Part shown: one piece after another, positions 16,365 through 25,782 of the stretch
Layout of the letters: the number at the start of each line of letters is the position of its first letter
Position numbering within the stretch: the first letter of the stretch is position 1
NCBI RefSeq assembly: GCF_001064145.1
Contig: NZ_JVOJ01000029.1
Coordinates: 1 to 64,000 of the forward strand
DNA: 64,000 bases
Direction of reading: 5' to 3'
DNA from: Sanguibacter keddieii
Lineage (GTDB): Bacteria > Actinomycetota > Actinomycetes > Actinomycetales > Actinomycetaceae
The notes under the pieces: model-generated
Databases searched by the model: none
What the model was told of the DNA's origin: nothing
What the model saw: the letters and a program-made list of their open reading frames with translations, nothing else
Translations under genes and position numbers: made by a program

Positions 16365-16370
16365 TAGAAT
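16365..16370 (+). promoter_or_regulatory. Candidate -10 box of rbpA
   Basis: The hexamer TAGAAT lies 24 bases before the rbpA Shine-Dalgarno motif. No good -35 box is seen at the usual spacing; TTGACG at 16352-16357 is too close. Confidence 0.35.
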
Positions 16371-16404
16371 GGACCCGTTTCATTCTTTTGTTCAGGAGGC
16401 TGTT

Positions 16405-16770
16405 ATGGCTGACCGCGCACTGCGTGGCATGCAGATCGGTGCGAAGTCCCTCGAGTCTGAGGACGGCGTTGTTTTCGCCGATCGTTTCGTCGTCCGTTAC
16501 GCGTGCCCTAACGGTCACGAATTCGAGGTGACGCTGTCCAGCGAGGCCACCGCGCCTGCGACGTGGGAATGCAAGTGCGGCCAGGCGGCCGAGCTCATCG
16601 GCGAGACCGTCGACGATGAGGAAAACAAGCCTGTTAAGCCGCAGCGCACCCACTGGGACATGCTGCTTGAGCGCCGCTCGATCGAGGAACTCGAGGTCGT
16701 TCTGACCGAGCAGCTAACCGAGTATCGCGAGGGCCGCCTGCGTCCCGAGGGATCGTACCGCAAGGGCTAA
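16405..16770 (+). CDS. rbpA: RNA polymerase-binding protein RbpA
   Basis: A 121-residue actinobacterial transcription factor that binds RNA polymerase and the principal sigma factor and stabilises the open complex. The zinc-ribbon core (VRYACPNGHEFEVTLSSEA, then WECKCGQ) and the C-terminal sigma-interacting helix (HWDMLLERRSIEELEVVLTEQL) are typical. The ATG at 16405 follows a perfect AGGAGG (16394-16399). It converges with ppm1, overlapping its stop by 4 bp, the same neighbour as in M. tuberculosis (Rv2050/Rv2051c). Confidence 0.95.
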   Translation: MADRALRGMQIGAKSLESEDGVVFADRFVVRYACPNGHEFEVTLSSEATAPATWECKCGQAAELIGETVDDEENKPVKPQRTHWDMLLERRSIEELEVVLTEQLTEYREGRLRPEGSYRKG

Positions 16771-17552
16771 CGCTTCGGTAGCATCCGTCGCGCGGCCTGG
16801 GCCAGTCGGCTCAGGCCGCCTTTCGTTACCATCACGAGTTCCTCGACGAAAATCGACGAGTCGAGCTTCGATTCGCCGGCCATACGCTCGTCGAAGGTGA
16901 TCGGAACCTCGGCGATGGTCGCGCCCAGCGACCGCTCGAGTTCGGTCATTTCGACCTGGAACCCGAATCCTGTCGTCGCTACCCGACCGAGAACCTCATG
17001 TTCGCGCAGGAAAGATGCTCGGTGTAGGCGTAGGCCTGCCGTCGCATCGCGCACGGGCGTGCCCAGACACAAACGGACATAATAATTGCCCGCTTTGGAC
17101 AGAGCGACGCGCTTCGCCGACCATCCGTTGATGGTACCGCCGGGCACCCAACGTGAACCGATGACCAGGTCGGGACGATCTGGGCCAGCCATGCGGCTCA
17201 GTAGCTTCGGCAGATCGACGGGACGATGTGAGCCATCCGCATCCATCTGGAGAATGAACGGATATCCGTGGTCGATACCCCAGCCCATGCCGTCGACGTA
17301 CGCGGTGGCAAGCCCAGACTTCGCAGGGCGATGAAGGACGTGCAGACGCTCCTCGCTCTCCCGTCGGGTATCGACCCACTCCCCCGTTCCATCGGGCGAC
17401 GAATCGTCGACGATGAGCACGTGCGCGTCCGGCACGTTCGCCCAGATGTCGCCCAGAATTGTCGGCAGCGTCGACATCTCGTTGTACGTCGGAATAACGA
17501 TCAGGGTATGGTCGCCGGACGGCGATGGAGAGAAGGATACCGATTCAGTCAT
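16767..17552 (-). CDS. ppm1: Polyprenol-phosphate mannosyltransferase (Ppm1 catalytic domain)
   Basis: GT2-family enzyme of 261 residues that moves mannose from GDP-mannose to polyprenyl phosphate, the donor for lipoglycan and protein mannosylation. Motifs: IVIPTYNEMSTLP, LIVDDSSPDGTG, LQMDADGSHRP and IGSRWVPGG. It has no membrane helix and lies 19 bp after lnt. In M. tuberculosis Ppm1 is one protein with an N-terminal Lnt domain and a C-terminal mannosyltransferase; here the two functions are separate neighbouring genes, as in Corynebacterium, which suggests the products interact at the membrane. Confidence 0.9.
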   Translation of the reverse strand: MTESVSFSPSPSGDHTLIVIPTYNEMSTLPTILGDIWANVPDAHVLIVDDSSPDGTGEWVDTRRESEERLHVLHRPAKSGLATAYVDGMGWGIDHGYPFILQMDADGSHRPVDLPKLLSRMAGPDRPDLVIGSRWVPGGTINGWSAKRVALSKAGNYYVRLCLGTPVRDATAGLRLHRASFLREHEVLGRVATTGFGFQVEMTELERSLGATIAEVPITFDERMAGESKLDSSIFVEELVMVTKGGLSRLAQAARRMLPKR

Positions 17553-17571
17553 GAGTCACATCTTGCCGAAT

Positions 17572-19191
17572 TTAGTGGTCGGACGCACGTCTGGCGCGCG
17601 CTGACGCCCTGATTCTTTGTCCGATAACTGTTGCGGTGGTGAGAATCGCAATGACCAACGTTGCCACCATCACGGCACGTGGAATGCTCTCCCCTGCCGA
17701 AGCTGTCAACGTCTGCGAGGACCGAAGTGGGATGTCGGCAGCGAGCGTTGCCGCCTCCTCGGTACCCGTGCTGGCGAGAATCGAGCCGTCGGGACGAATC
17801 ACGTACGAGTGGCCAGTCGTTGAAGCCTGAACGGCGCTGCGCGAATACTCCATTGCGCGCATGCGCAAAAGTTGGCCCTGCTGCGCGGACTCGCCGGACG
17901 AGCGGAAATGGTAGTTGTTCGACGGGACAACGATGGCCTGCCCACCACGTGCAACACCATCGCCGATCACGAGGGGGTATGCCGCCTCGAAACAAATACC
18001 GACAGCCAGGGGAACGCTACGCCCGTCACGCGCCTGAACCGTCATCAGGGGAGGCTCCTCCCCCGCTTCCATGTCCTTACTGGCCTGAGCAACCTCTGTC
18101 GCGAACGAAGCAATGACATCCCGGAAAGGAATGAACTCCCCAAAGGGAACGGGAACGTGCTTGGAGTAGCGGGCGGCCTCGTCCATGCCAGTGCCAGGCT
18201 CCCACACCGCCAGCCAGTTCTTTACGCGGTCGCGCTCGTTCAGGTTCGTGTAGCCGATCAGGATCGGCGCATCGAGCGCCGTGGCCGCCGAATCGACGGC
18301 CTGACCGATTGCGGGGAATGCAAGCGGATCGCGATCGACGGAACCCTCGCCCCAGAGCGCGATATCAACCGGACGATCAATGACCTGCGGTGAACTCGCG
18401 AGCGTGAGGGACGCACGCACGTTGTTATCGGTCACCTCCCCCTCGCGCCTGTACGCCTCGGCCCCGGGCAGCGCAATATCGCCCTGGACCACGCCGACGC
18501 GCAACATGCCGTTCTCCGCCTGATTAGGCAGTGAAATGACGATAGGGGCAACGTATATGGCGGCGACGATGACAGCCAGCGCCGGGCGCGAGAACCAATG
18601 CTCGCGCACCACGGCGGCATCGCGTGCCGCGAAAGCTCGGCGGACAAGAACGGCAAGAAAGACGACGACTGCGGTGATAAGCGTCGTTCCGCCGTAAGGC
18701 GCGAGATGCCCGAGCGGCGAATCCACCTGAGGCAAGGCAACGGAGCCCCACGGGAAGCCCGACCACGGCCAGCGCGAGCGAACAGCGTCGACGCCGGCCC
18801 AGGTCAGTGCGAACAAGAAAGCTTGGACGAGGGGACCGCGCGCCCACCGCCACAGCTGGGTCCAGCGTGCAAAGACTACCCAGCCCATGAAGAAGAATGT
18901 TTGCACGAGCGCGAGAACGAACCACGGGGGCATTGTGCCAACGGCCAGCGGAATCCAGTCGATGAGAGGAACCCAGAAGCTCATGCCGAATACGAACGTC
19001 ACTGTCAGCGCACGCGGGGCCCTGGCCTCGTCAATGCGCGACACAAACAGGGCGAGGGCAGGCACCGATAGCCACCACCAGCCCGCGGGTGGAAACGACG
19101 CATACAGCGCGAGACCGGCGATCGCGGCGATGATTGAATCGCCGCACACGTGTGCAAACGATGCGCGCTGGAAGATGTGCTGATACCCCAC
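17572..19191 (-). CDS. lnt: Apolipoprotein N-acyltransferase
   Basis: Membrane enzyme that adds the third acyl chain to lipoproteins. About seven hydrophobic helices occupy the first 215 residues and one lies at the C-terminus; the nitrilase-like domain between them keeps the catalytic triad: Glu in WGEGSVD, Lys in RYSKHVPVPFGEF and Cys in AVGICFEAAYP. The GTG at 19191 is chosen as start because CGGAGGG lies just before it; longer in-frame starts would overlap the helY stop. At 539 residues it has the usual length. The ppm1 gene follows directly, and the lipoprotein RibY is encoded a few genes away. Confidence 0.9.
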   Translation of the reverse strand: MGYQHIFQRASFAHVCGDSIIAAIAGLALYASFPPAGWWWLSVPALALFVSRIDEARAPRALTVTFVFGMSFWVPLIDWIPLAVGTMPPWFVLALVQTFFFMGWVVFARWTQLWRWARGPLVQAFLFALTWAGVDAVRSRWPWSGFPWGSVALPQVDSPLGHLAPYGGTTLITAVVVFLAVLVRRAFAARDAAVVREHWFSRPALAVIVAAIYVAPIVISLPNQAENGMLRVGVVQGDIALPGAEAYRREGEVTDNNVRASLTLASSPQVIDRPVDIALWGEGSVDRDPLAFPAIGQAVDSAATALDAPILIGYTNLNERDRVKNWLAVWEPGTGMDEAARYSKHVPVPFGEFIPFRDVIASFATEVAQASKDMEAGEEPPLMTVQARDGRSVPLAVGICFEAAYPLVIGDGVARGGQAIVVPSNNYHFRSSGESAQQGQLLRMRAMEYSRSAVQASTTGHSYVIRPDGSILASTGTEEAATLAADIPLRSSQTLTASAGESIPRAVMVATLVIAILTTATVIGQRIRASARARRASDH

Positions 19192-19207
19192 GAGCCCTCC
19201 GGGTGTC

Positions 19208-21976
19208 TCAAATCGTCGACCACGCAACGATACCGCGACCGATGCGGTCCTTCGCGGCTTCGGCTTTGCGCGTCAGCTCGCCGCTGGACGACGCCGACGC
19301 GATCTGACCGAGGCAGTCCATGACCTGACGCATCCAGCGGACGAAGTCTCCGGCCTGGATCGGCGTAGCGTCAATCGCCGTAGCCAGCGTCGAGCCGTGC
19401 GCCCACGCAAGCGTGGCAGCCATCAGGCCGGCGTCAAGGATCGGGGTCAGGTCGCAGCCGCAGGCCTTTTCGACGCGATGCACGCGCTCCAAGGTCGCCA
19501 GGCTCTCATGCCATGCTTCCTGCAGCCGGATTCCCACACCCGCAGGAGCCAGCTGCTGCGCATCGTCGTCGGAACGAGAATCGTAGACGAGCGCTGACAC
19601 CATCGACGCGAGCTCCGCCTCGTCGAGCTCATTCCACGTGCCCTCATTCATCGACATGGCCACCACCAGGTCGCGCTCACCGAAGATTCGGCGCAAGCGT
19701 TGACCCGAGTCCGTGACCTCATCTCCGGCCAAAAAGCCGAGACGTTCGAGGACCGCGCAGACGCGGTCGAACTGGGCGGCCACGGAACCCGTCTGGGAGT
19801 CGATGGACGAACGGAGACGATCGATCTCGCGTGCCAGGCGAGTCCACTGGGCACCCGCACGAGCGTGCTCCTCGCGGTGCGGGCAGCGGTGAACCGGATG
19901 CTGACGCATCGCAACGCGCAGTGCCGAGATCGGATCGGAGGCCTGCGTGGAATCTGCAGGGACCTCGTACAAGCCCTTGGCAGCGCCTGAGCGAAGCTCC
20001 CCGGCGATGCGCGTGCGCTCCTTCGTGCGCCGCAGCGCAGAGCCGCCGGGAATGGACATGTGTCCGACGACAGCAATTGCGCCGCGCACGTCCTCGGGGG
20101 CCAGCGCCCTCCACGCGGCATCCTCCCCGATCACCGAGACCTGGGCCCTGCCCGAGGCGCTGGTGTCCTTCGCCCCGACGACGCACAGGCGTGTCTTGCG
20201 GCCACGAGTCAGTGCGAGGACGTCGCCCGGGCGCACGCCGGACAGAACGCGGCGCGATTCATCTCGCGCCTCGCGCTTGCGCGCACGCGCACCAGACTTC
20301 TCCGCCTGACCCAACTGGTCGCGCAGCGTCAAATACTCGCGAACATCTCCGTGCGAACACGATAGATCCTCGACCGTCGCGTCGCGCTGCGCCTCCAGGT
20401 CGGAAAGGCGCGACGCGAGTGCGACGACAGCGGAATCGGCCTGATACTGCGCAAAAGAAGACTCCAGTACCTTGCGAGTCTGGGCGCGCGTCGAGCGCGC
20501 GAGCAGGTTGACAACCATGTTGTACGTCGGAGTGAACGCAGAAATCAACGGGTACGTGCGCTTCGACGCGAGGGCGGCGACCTCTTCGGGTGCCACTCCC
20601 CCACGATGCGAGACGACCGCGTGCCCTTCGGTGTCGATACCGCGGCGCCCCGCGCGTCCTGAGAGCTGCGTGTACTCGCCGGCGGACAGGGAGACGTGCG
20701 CCGAGCCATTCCACTTCGTTAGCGATTCAATGACGACCGTGCGCGCGGGCATATTGATACCGAGCGCGAGCGTCTCGGTTGCGTACACCATCTTGACGAG
20801 ACCGCGCGAAAACAGGTGTTCGACGCTCTCCTTCATGAGAGGCAGCATGCCGGCGTGGTGTGCGGCAATGCCGCGCATGAGGCCGCGTTTCCACGCCTCG
20901 GCGCCAAGGACGATGGCATCCTCAGGAGGAAGAAGCGCGATGACCTCATCCACGTAGGTCTCGATCTCGGCGGCCTCCGAGCGGGTCGTCAGCGTAATGC
21001 GCGTGGAGAGGATCTGGCGCACCGCATCCTCGCATCCTGCCCGCGAGAAGATGAACGTGATGGCTGGTAGCAGGCGAGCGCGATCGAGAGAAATCAGCGT
21101 CGAGGGACGCGATTCACGCCGTACGCGGACCTCGCGGTTCCACGAGCGCGAGCCGCGCCCGCCGCGCATCCCGGAGTCCCGCGTCGCGGCCACGAGCTCG
21201 GGATTGAGCTTTCCCTTTCCAGTCGGCGCGTACAGGTCAAAAATGTCCTCGCCGACAATCATGTGCTGGTAGAGCGGGACCGGGCGCTTTTCGGAAACGA
21301 TGATCTCGCAGGTGGAACGAACTTCCCGGATCCACGCGCCGAATTCCTCGGCGTTCGACACCGTGGCCGACAGCGCGATGATCGCGACGTGTGCGGGCAG
21401 GTGAATGATCACTTCCTCCCACACCGGGCCACGCATCTTATCCGCCAGGTAATGGACCTCGTCGAGAATGACGACGCCCAGGTCGCGCAGGGGTGCTCCC
21501 GCGTAGATCATGTTGCGCAGGACCTCTGTCGTCATGACGACGACCGGGGCACCGGAGTTCACCGACGTGTCTCCGGTCGCCAGGCCGACGTTGTGCGCGC
21601 CGTACAGGTCGCACAGCTCCAAGTACTTCTGGTTGGACAGCGCTTTGATTGGCGTCGTGTAGAACGCGCGCATTCCCTGCTCGAGGGCGACGTAAGCGCC
21701 AAACTGTCCGACGATCGTCTTTCCGGCACCTGTGGGTGCGGCAACGAGGACGGAGCTGCCGGCCTCGACGGCGTCGAGTGCCTGGATCTGGAACGGGTCC
21801 GGGGTGAAGCTCAGCGTTAAGACCCAGCGTGCGCGTAGCGACGAGGCGGCCTGTGCTTCGGCCTTGTATGCGGCGTAGCGCTGGGCTGCGCTACCCACGC
21901 CGAGGCCGACTTCCTCCTCGCGGCGGCCTACGTGCTCAGCGTCCCGGGTGCGGTGTCGACGTCGTTTGGGGCTCAC
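19208..21976 (-). CDS. helY: Ski2/Mtr4-type DEAH helicase, HelY-like
   Basis: A 922-residue superfamily 2 helicase. Motifs in order: AAPTGAGKT (Walker A), TTPIKALSNQ (Ia), ILDEVHY (DEVH, Walker B), LSATVSN (III), ATETLALGINMPART and QLSGRAGRRGID (VI), then a long helical C-terminal region with a KOW/beta-barrel-like segment. It resembles Mtr4/Ski2 RNA helicases and mycobacterial HelY (Rv2092c). The gene starts inside the pafC stop (ATGA overlap), matching the mycobacterial pafB-pafC-(tatA-tatC)-helY order except that tatAC are absent. Probably acts on structured RNA; the exact target is unknown. Confidence 0.9.
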   Translation of the reverse strand: MSPKRRRHRTRDAEHVGRREEEVGLGVGSAAQRYAAYKAEAQAASSLRARWVLTLSFTPDPFQIQALDAVEAGSSVLVAAPTGAGKTIVGQFGAYVALEQGMRAFYTTPIKALSNQKYLELCDLYGAHNVGLATGDTSVNSGAPVVVMTTEVLRNMIYAGAPLRDLGVVILDEVHYLADKMRGPVWEEVIIHLPAHVAIIALSATVSNAEEFGAWIREVRSTCEIIVSEKRPVPLYQHMIVGEDIFDLYAPTGKGKLNPELVAATRDSGMRGGRGSRSWNREVRVRRESRPSTLISLDRARLLPAITFIFSRAGCEDAVRQILSTRITLTTRSEAAEIETYVDEVIALLPPEDAIVLGAEAWKRGLMRGIAAHHAGMLPLMKESVEHLFSRGLVKMVYATETLALGINMPARTVVIESLTKWNGSAHVSLSAGEYTQLSGRAGRRGIDTEGHAVVSHRGGVAPEEVAALASKRTYPLISAFTPTYNMVVNLLARSTRAQTRKVLESSFAQYQADSAVVALASRLSDLEAQRDATVEDLSCSHGDVREYLTLRDQLGQAEKSGARARKREARDESRRVLSGVRPGDVLALTRGRKTRLCVVGAKDTSASGRAQVSVIGEDAAWRALAPEDVRGAIAVVGHMSIPGGSALRRTKERTRIAGELRSGAAKGLYEVPADSTQASDPISALRVAMRQHPVHRCPHREEHARAGAQWTRLAREIDRLRSSIDSQTGSVAAQFDRVCAVLERLGFLAGDEVTDSGQRLRRIFGERDLVVAMSMNEGTWNELDEAELASMVSALVYDSRSDDDAQQLAPAGVGIRLQEAWHESLATLERVHRVEKACGCDLTPILDAGLMAATLAWAHGSTLATAIDATPIQAGDFVRWMRQVMDCLGQIASASSSGELTRKAEAAKDRIGRGIVAWSTI

Positions 21977-22911
21977 GATGCATCCTCTCGGGTCCAGATC
22001 GACAAAACTGAGCGCGCACGGCGTGCGGCTTCGTCGCGCATATCCGGTGTGACAGCGCGCAGGTGTGGGGCGACGTCAATGAGGAGGCTCAGGCCCCACT
22101 GTTCGTTCCAGACAGGCAGGGCGATGCGCGCTCCCCCGCCATCCAGCTCGGCGATAATGCGGCCGTCGTATTCGTCGGCGATCCAACGGGCATCGCGATC
22201 GACGTCGAGCGTCCAGGTGGGCGCATCATGGCGCACGCGGCGCGGTTCCTCGATGCGCGGCCCCTCGCCGCGCACGTCGCTGATCGAGGCGACCGCGAAG
22301 CTGCGCGCTTCCCCCGCGCGAGTGCACCAGCCGCGCAGGAGCCAGCCGCTTGCGCTCGCCTCGAGCGACCAGGGGTCGACGACGCGGCGCGTGCAAACGC
22401 CCGAAGCGGACACGTAGGTGAAAGACACTCGTTCTTCGCGCAGGAGCGCATCGCGCAGGGTCTCAAGGCTCGCGCTCGACGATGCCAGAGAGGGAATCGC
22501 TTCCACGTGCTGTTCGGCGTCGGTCTCTTTCAGGCCGCCGAGCGCGCAGACGACGAGGGCTGCGTGCGGAACATGCGCGGAAAGTTCCTTGCCGAGCAAC
22601 GGAGTCATCGCAGACAGGCCGATGAGAAGTGCCTGTGCCTCAAGCGTTGACAGACGCAGCGGTGCCGAGGCACCCAGCGTTGAGCGCAGTGACACGCGCT
22701 GTTCTTGCTCGTAGAGGTCCCAATCGAGCTCGAAAGACGCGCCGGGCAGTGAATCTCCAACGGACGCGAGATACTCGATGTCACGACGCACCTGTCGGCG
22801 AGTGCGATGGAAATGCGCGGCGATCTCATCGACGGTCGTGCCGGGATGATCACTCATCCACGCCACCATCGAAGCAAGCCGGACAACGGCCAGTTGAACG
22901 TTCTCAGGCAT
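21973..22911 (-). CDS. pafC: WYL-domain transcription factor PafC
   Basis: A 312-residue protein with an N-terminal winged helix (about 5-55) and a WYL domain (around LLREERVSFTYVSASGVCTRRVVDPWSLEASASGWLLRGWC at its core, quoted only by position: residues about 160-200). In mycobacteria PafB and PafC act together as the activator of the LexA-independent DNA-damage response. The ATG at 22911 overlaps the pafB stop by eight bases; a GTG at 22920 is also possible. The partners are coded in one transcript here, separate from pafA. Confidence 0.88.
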   Translation of the reverse strand: MPENVQLAVVRLASMVAWMSDHPGTTVDEIAAHFHRTRRQVRRDIEYLASVGDSLPGASFELDWDLYEQEQRVSLRSTLGASAPLRLSTLEAQALLIGLSAMTPLLGKELSAHVPHAALVVCALGGLKETDAEQHVEAIPSLASSSASLETLRDALLREERVSFTYVSASGVCTRRVVDPWSLEASASGWLLRGWCTRAGEARSFAVASISDVRGEGPRIEEPRRVRHDAPTWTLDVDRDARWIADEYDGRIIAELDGGGARIALPVWNEQWGLSLLIDVAPHLRAVTPDMRDEAARRARSVLSIWTREDAS

Positions 22912-23836
22912 CGCCCTCACCCCACGTGGCGGCCGCGCGCAGGCGCGTCAGCATTGTGTGTCGCAGGGGCTCGGGTGCGACGACAACCACGTCGGCAGCC
23001 AACGGAAGAAGGCGGCCGATCCATGTTCCCATCTCTGCGCCTTCAAGTGCGATACGTTCCCAGCCGTGCCGAGGCGAAACGTGCTCCTCAGACGATGTCC
23101 CGGCCTCGTAGCCGTGGAGAAGCGTGCGTGCGGTGGAGTCCGCGCGCACGTGGACGACGGGAGAGACGAACGATGATACGCGAGGAAACGCCGCCCCCTC
23201 GGGTGGAAGCGAAGCGTCGCCCGGCTCGCCCAGAAAGGAAATCTGCGAGCGTATGCGCGACACACGGAAAGTGCGTTCGCCGCCGCGGTCGAGATCCCAA
23301 CCCCACAGGTACAATGCCCGGCCCTGCACCGACAGAGCCCACGGCTCGACGGAACGCTCAGTAAGCTCGCGTGAGCCCGGGTATTCGAAACACACCACGC
23401 GCCGCTCGCGAATGGCCTGCGACAACACGGTGGCAGCGCCGAGGCCGGTGAGACCCAGGCGAATCGTGGGAGCGGAAACGTCGTCGGAGGAAGCTGCAGC
23501 GGCCTTCGCATCGATAGCGTCGGCGAAAAATTCGCTGCTATCCCACGCGCGTGCAGCCAGTGACATCAGAGCGCGGTCAGCACTGGTGACCTCGATGCCG
23601 GGCGCAAACGAATCCCACGCGATGCTGTAGCGCTCCCCCGACCGAATCGTCATGTGGGCACCCGCATCACGCAGTGCGTCCTTATCGCGCTGGAATTGCG
23701 TCTCAAACGCGTCGTCCGCAAGCCCCTGATACCCGGGAAGGGTACGCAATTGCGCCTTCGTGCGCCCCGGACGCGCGCCCAGGAGCTCAACAAAAAGCTC
23801 AAGGACGCGCACGTTAGCGTTGACGGCGGTACTCAC
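22904..23836 (-). CDS. pafB: WYL-domain transcription factor PafB
   Basis: A 310-residue paralogue of PafC with N-terminal helix-turn-helix (about 8-60) and a central WYL domain (VCFEYPGSRELTERSVEPW, then LYLWGWDLDRG). It forms the PafBC activator of DNA repair genes in mycobacteria. The start is a GTG at 23836. It is the first gene of a pafB-pafC-helY-lnt-ppm1 run, 49 bp after the ribY stop. Confidence 0.88.
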   Translation of the reverse strand: MSTAVNANVRVLELFVELLGARPGRTKAQLRTLPGYQGLADDAFETQFQRDKDALRDAGAHMTIRSGERYSIAWDSFAPGIEVTSADRALMSLAARAWDSSEFFADAIDAKAAAASSDDVSAPTIRLGLTGLGAATVLSQAIRERRVVCFEYPGSRELTERSVEPWALSVQGRALYLWGWDLDRGGERTFRVSRIRSQISFLGEPGDASLPPEGAAFPRVSSFVSPVVHVRADSTARTLLHGYEAGTSSEEHVSPRHGWERIALEGAEMGTWIGRLLPLAADVVVVAPEPLRHTMLTRLRAAATWGEGDA

Positions 23837-23885
23837 CCGCTTACCCTACGCGAAACGCGCGCGTCCCGAGCATACGGCGCACCGT

Positions 23886-24935
23886 TTAGGACTGGGAAGA
23901 TTCGGTATCAGCCGCGTTCGCGTACTCGTTGCTCACGATGACGCTCGGATCGACATCCCCCTCAAGAACACCAATCGAGCTCAGGAACGACACCATCGAC
24001 GACCACGTGGCGAGATCCTGCACTCCGTCGGCGCGCGCGTCATCCCCGAGCCACAGCGGAACAGTCGCAGCGAGAACGGCGTTCGCTGCGGCCAGCGAGG
24101 TCTCGTCACTGAGCGACGTGTCCCACTTGGCCGTCGCGTCGATCGCGACCTGGGGATCGGCAGCGATCGTGTTCATCGCCTCGGTGGTTGCAGACACGAC
24201 CGCGCGTGCCGCATCCGGGTGGGCCTGTGCCCACTCGCGCGTCGTGATAATCGAGGCCGCCACCAGCGGAGTTGAGGCGCCATCGAGTGGGATCTCCCGG
24301 ATGTCGATGCCCGCCAGCCTCATCTGCACCGCGTCGTTGTTGGTAAAGCCAACGACTGCGTCCACCTGTCCAGCCGCGAGGGCCGCCTGCTGCGTGTAGC
24401 CGATCGACGAGATTGTCACGTCGGAGGTCTGTAGGCCACCGGCCTTGATGGCGGCGAGAGTTGCGTAGTAGCTCGAACCGTACTCGCCGGGGATGCCAAT
24501 GTTCTTTCCAGCCAGGTCCGCGAGGCTCGTGATGGACGACGAGGCCGGGACGATGACGCTTCCCGGGTAGGTCGCGTAATACTGGCCGATAGACACGAGG
24601 TCCAGGCCCTGCGAGGCAGCCACCGCGGCCTCGTCGCCGGAGGCAATGACCACGTCCTCCTGACCGGCGAGAAGCGCCGTGAACAGCCCCTCGTCCGAGC
24701 CATGATGACGAACGGTGGGCGTGATACCAGCGTCGTTATACAGCCCCTGAGAATCCGCGACGTAGACGGGGGCAAACTGCACGTTCGGAATGTAGGTCAG
24801 GCCGATCGTCACGTCCGAGGCGCCCTGCGAGGATGCGCCCGACTGCGTAGCGCCCGGACCGACCGTGCAAGCGCCCAGAGCCAGCGAGGCGCTGGCACCG
24901 ATAACGGTCGCGCGAACGATAGTGGAAAGCTTCAA
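23886..24935 (-). CDS. ribY: NMT1/THI5-like substrate-binding lipoprotein, probable riboflavin binder RibY
   Basis: A 349-residue periplasmic-type binding protein anchored as a lipoprotein: the signal peptide ends in the lipobox LALGAC (Cys22). The mature part is an NMT1/THI5-like fold (YIPNVQFAPVYVADSQGLY, then LAGQEDVVIASGDEAAVAA, and LAAGQVDAVVGFTNNDAVQ). Proteins of this type are usually labelled as thiamine-precursor or nitrate/sulfonate binders, but the operon is headed by an FMN riboswitch, which points to a flavin ligand as in the RibXY importers. The start codon is TTG at 24935, preceded by AAGGAG at good spacing and 12 bp after the permease stop. No ATPase gene is present nearby. 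Confidence 0.78.
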   Translation of the reverse strand: MKLSTIVRATVIGASASLALGACTVGPGATQSGASSQGASDVTIGLTYIPNVQFAPVYVADSQGLYNDAGITPTVRHHGSDEGLFTALLAGQEDVVIASGDEAAVAASQGLDLVSIGQYYATYPGSVIVPASSSITSLADLAGKNIGIPGEYGSSYYATLAAIKAGGLQTSDVTISSIGYTQQAALAAGQVDAVVGFTNNDAVQMRLAGIDIREIPLDGASTPLVAASIITTREWAQAHPDAARAVVSATTEAMNTIAADPQVAIDATAKWDTSLSDETSLAAANAVLAATVPLWLGDDARADGVQDLATWSSMVSFLSSIGVLEGDVDPSVIVSNEYANAADTESSQS

Positions 24936-24947
24936 GGGATGTCTCCT

Positions 24948-25721
24948 TCACTGCGTGATGGCGTAACGCTTCGACCGCTCGATCCGGTACACGATGACGT
25001 ACAGAATCGTCGCCATGACGCACAGGATCGCGATAACGACGAACATGCCGGCGGTGTCCACGTTGCTTCTCATTTGAGTGAGTACCTGCCCGAGCCCGGA
25101 CCCTCCCATGACCATCTCCCCCACGACTGCGCCCGTGACAGACAGAGCGAACCCGTTACGCAAGCCGCCCAGAATGGCGGGAGCAGCGAGAGGTAGCTCC
25201 ATGTGTACGGCCATCGTCCAACCCGTTGCGCCGTCGAGTGCGGCAGCCTCGAGCAACTCGCGATCAATATGACGCAAGCCGACGACAGTGGACACAAGGA
25301 TCGGGAAAAACACCATCAACGCACACAGCACGATGACCGGTGTGATGCCGTATCCGACCCACAGGACGAGAATGGGGGCGATTGCGATGGCGGGCAACGC
25401 CTGGGTTGCCCCAAGGAAGGGTTCCACCGCCGCGGCCAACAGCCGCCAGCGGTAGATCGCATACGCTAACGGCAGCGCAACGACCGTTCCGAGCGCGCAC
25501 CCCGCGATAGCCTCGCCTCCCGTCACCGCAATCTGGCGCCAGGTCGTGGGGCGCTGGAGCAACGCCACACCTTTTCGGGTAACAGCAAACGGATCGGGTA
25601 GACGCCAGGCTTCGATGCCGGTCAACGTCGTCGTCAGCCACCATCCCGCCAACATAAGGGCGAGAAAGATGATCGGTGCCGCAACGGTGAGCGCACCGCG
25701 GGGCTTGTTCCGAATTGCCAC
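24948..25721 (-). CDS. ribX: ABC transporter permease, probable riboflavin importer RibX
   Basis: A 257-residue inner-membrane permease with about six helices and the EAA loop (EAAALDGATGWTMAVHMELPLAAPAI), the site that contacts the ATPase. It belongs to the BPD_transp_1 (SsuC/ThiX-like) family. The frame is open up to an ATG at 25805, but those residues fall in the riboswitch 3' end, so the GTG at 25721 with GGAAAG upstream is preferred. It is the first gene after the FMN riboswitch and is followed by the binding protein. The partner ATPase must be encoded elsewhere and may be shared. Confidence 0.78.
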   Translation of the reverse strand: MAIRNKPRGALTVAAPIIFLALMLAGWWLTTTLTGIEAWRLPDPFAVTRKGVALLQRPTTWRQIAVTGGEAIAGCALGTVVALPLAYAIYRWRLLAAAVEPFLGATQALPAIAIAPILVLWVGYGITPVIVLCALMVFFPILVSTVVGLRHIDRELLEAAALDGATGWTMAVHMELPLAAPAILGGLRNGFALSVTGAVVGEMVMGGSGLGQVLTQMRSNVDTAGMFVVIAILCVMATILYVIVYRIERSKRYAITQ

Positions 25722-25782
25722 GACTGACTTTCCGACACCGGGGGTACGCGCAGCACAGCAGACGCACGGATGCGCCTCATGC

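Noticed and set aside
16352-16370. TTGACG and TAGAAT as a -35/-10 pair for rbpA
   Set aside because: The gap is only 7 bp, far from the required 16-18, so only the -10 box is kept.
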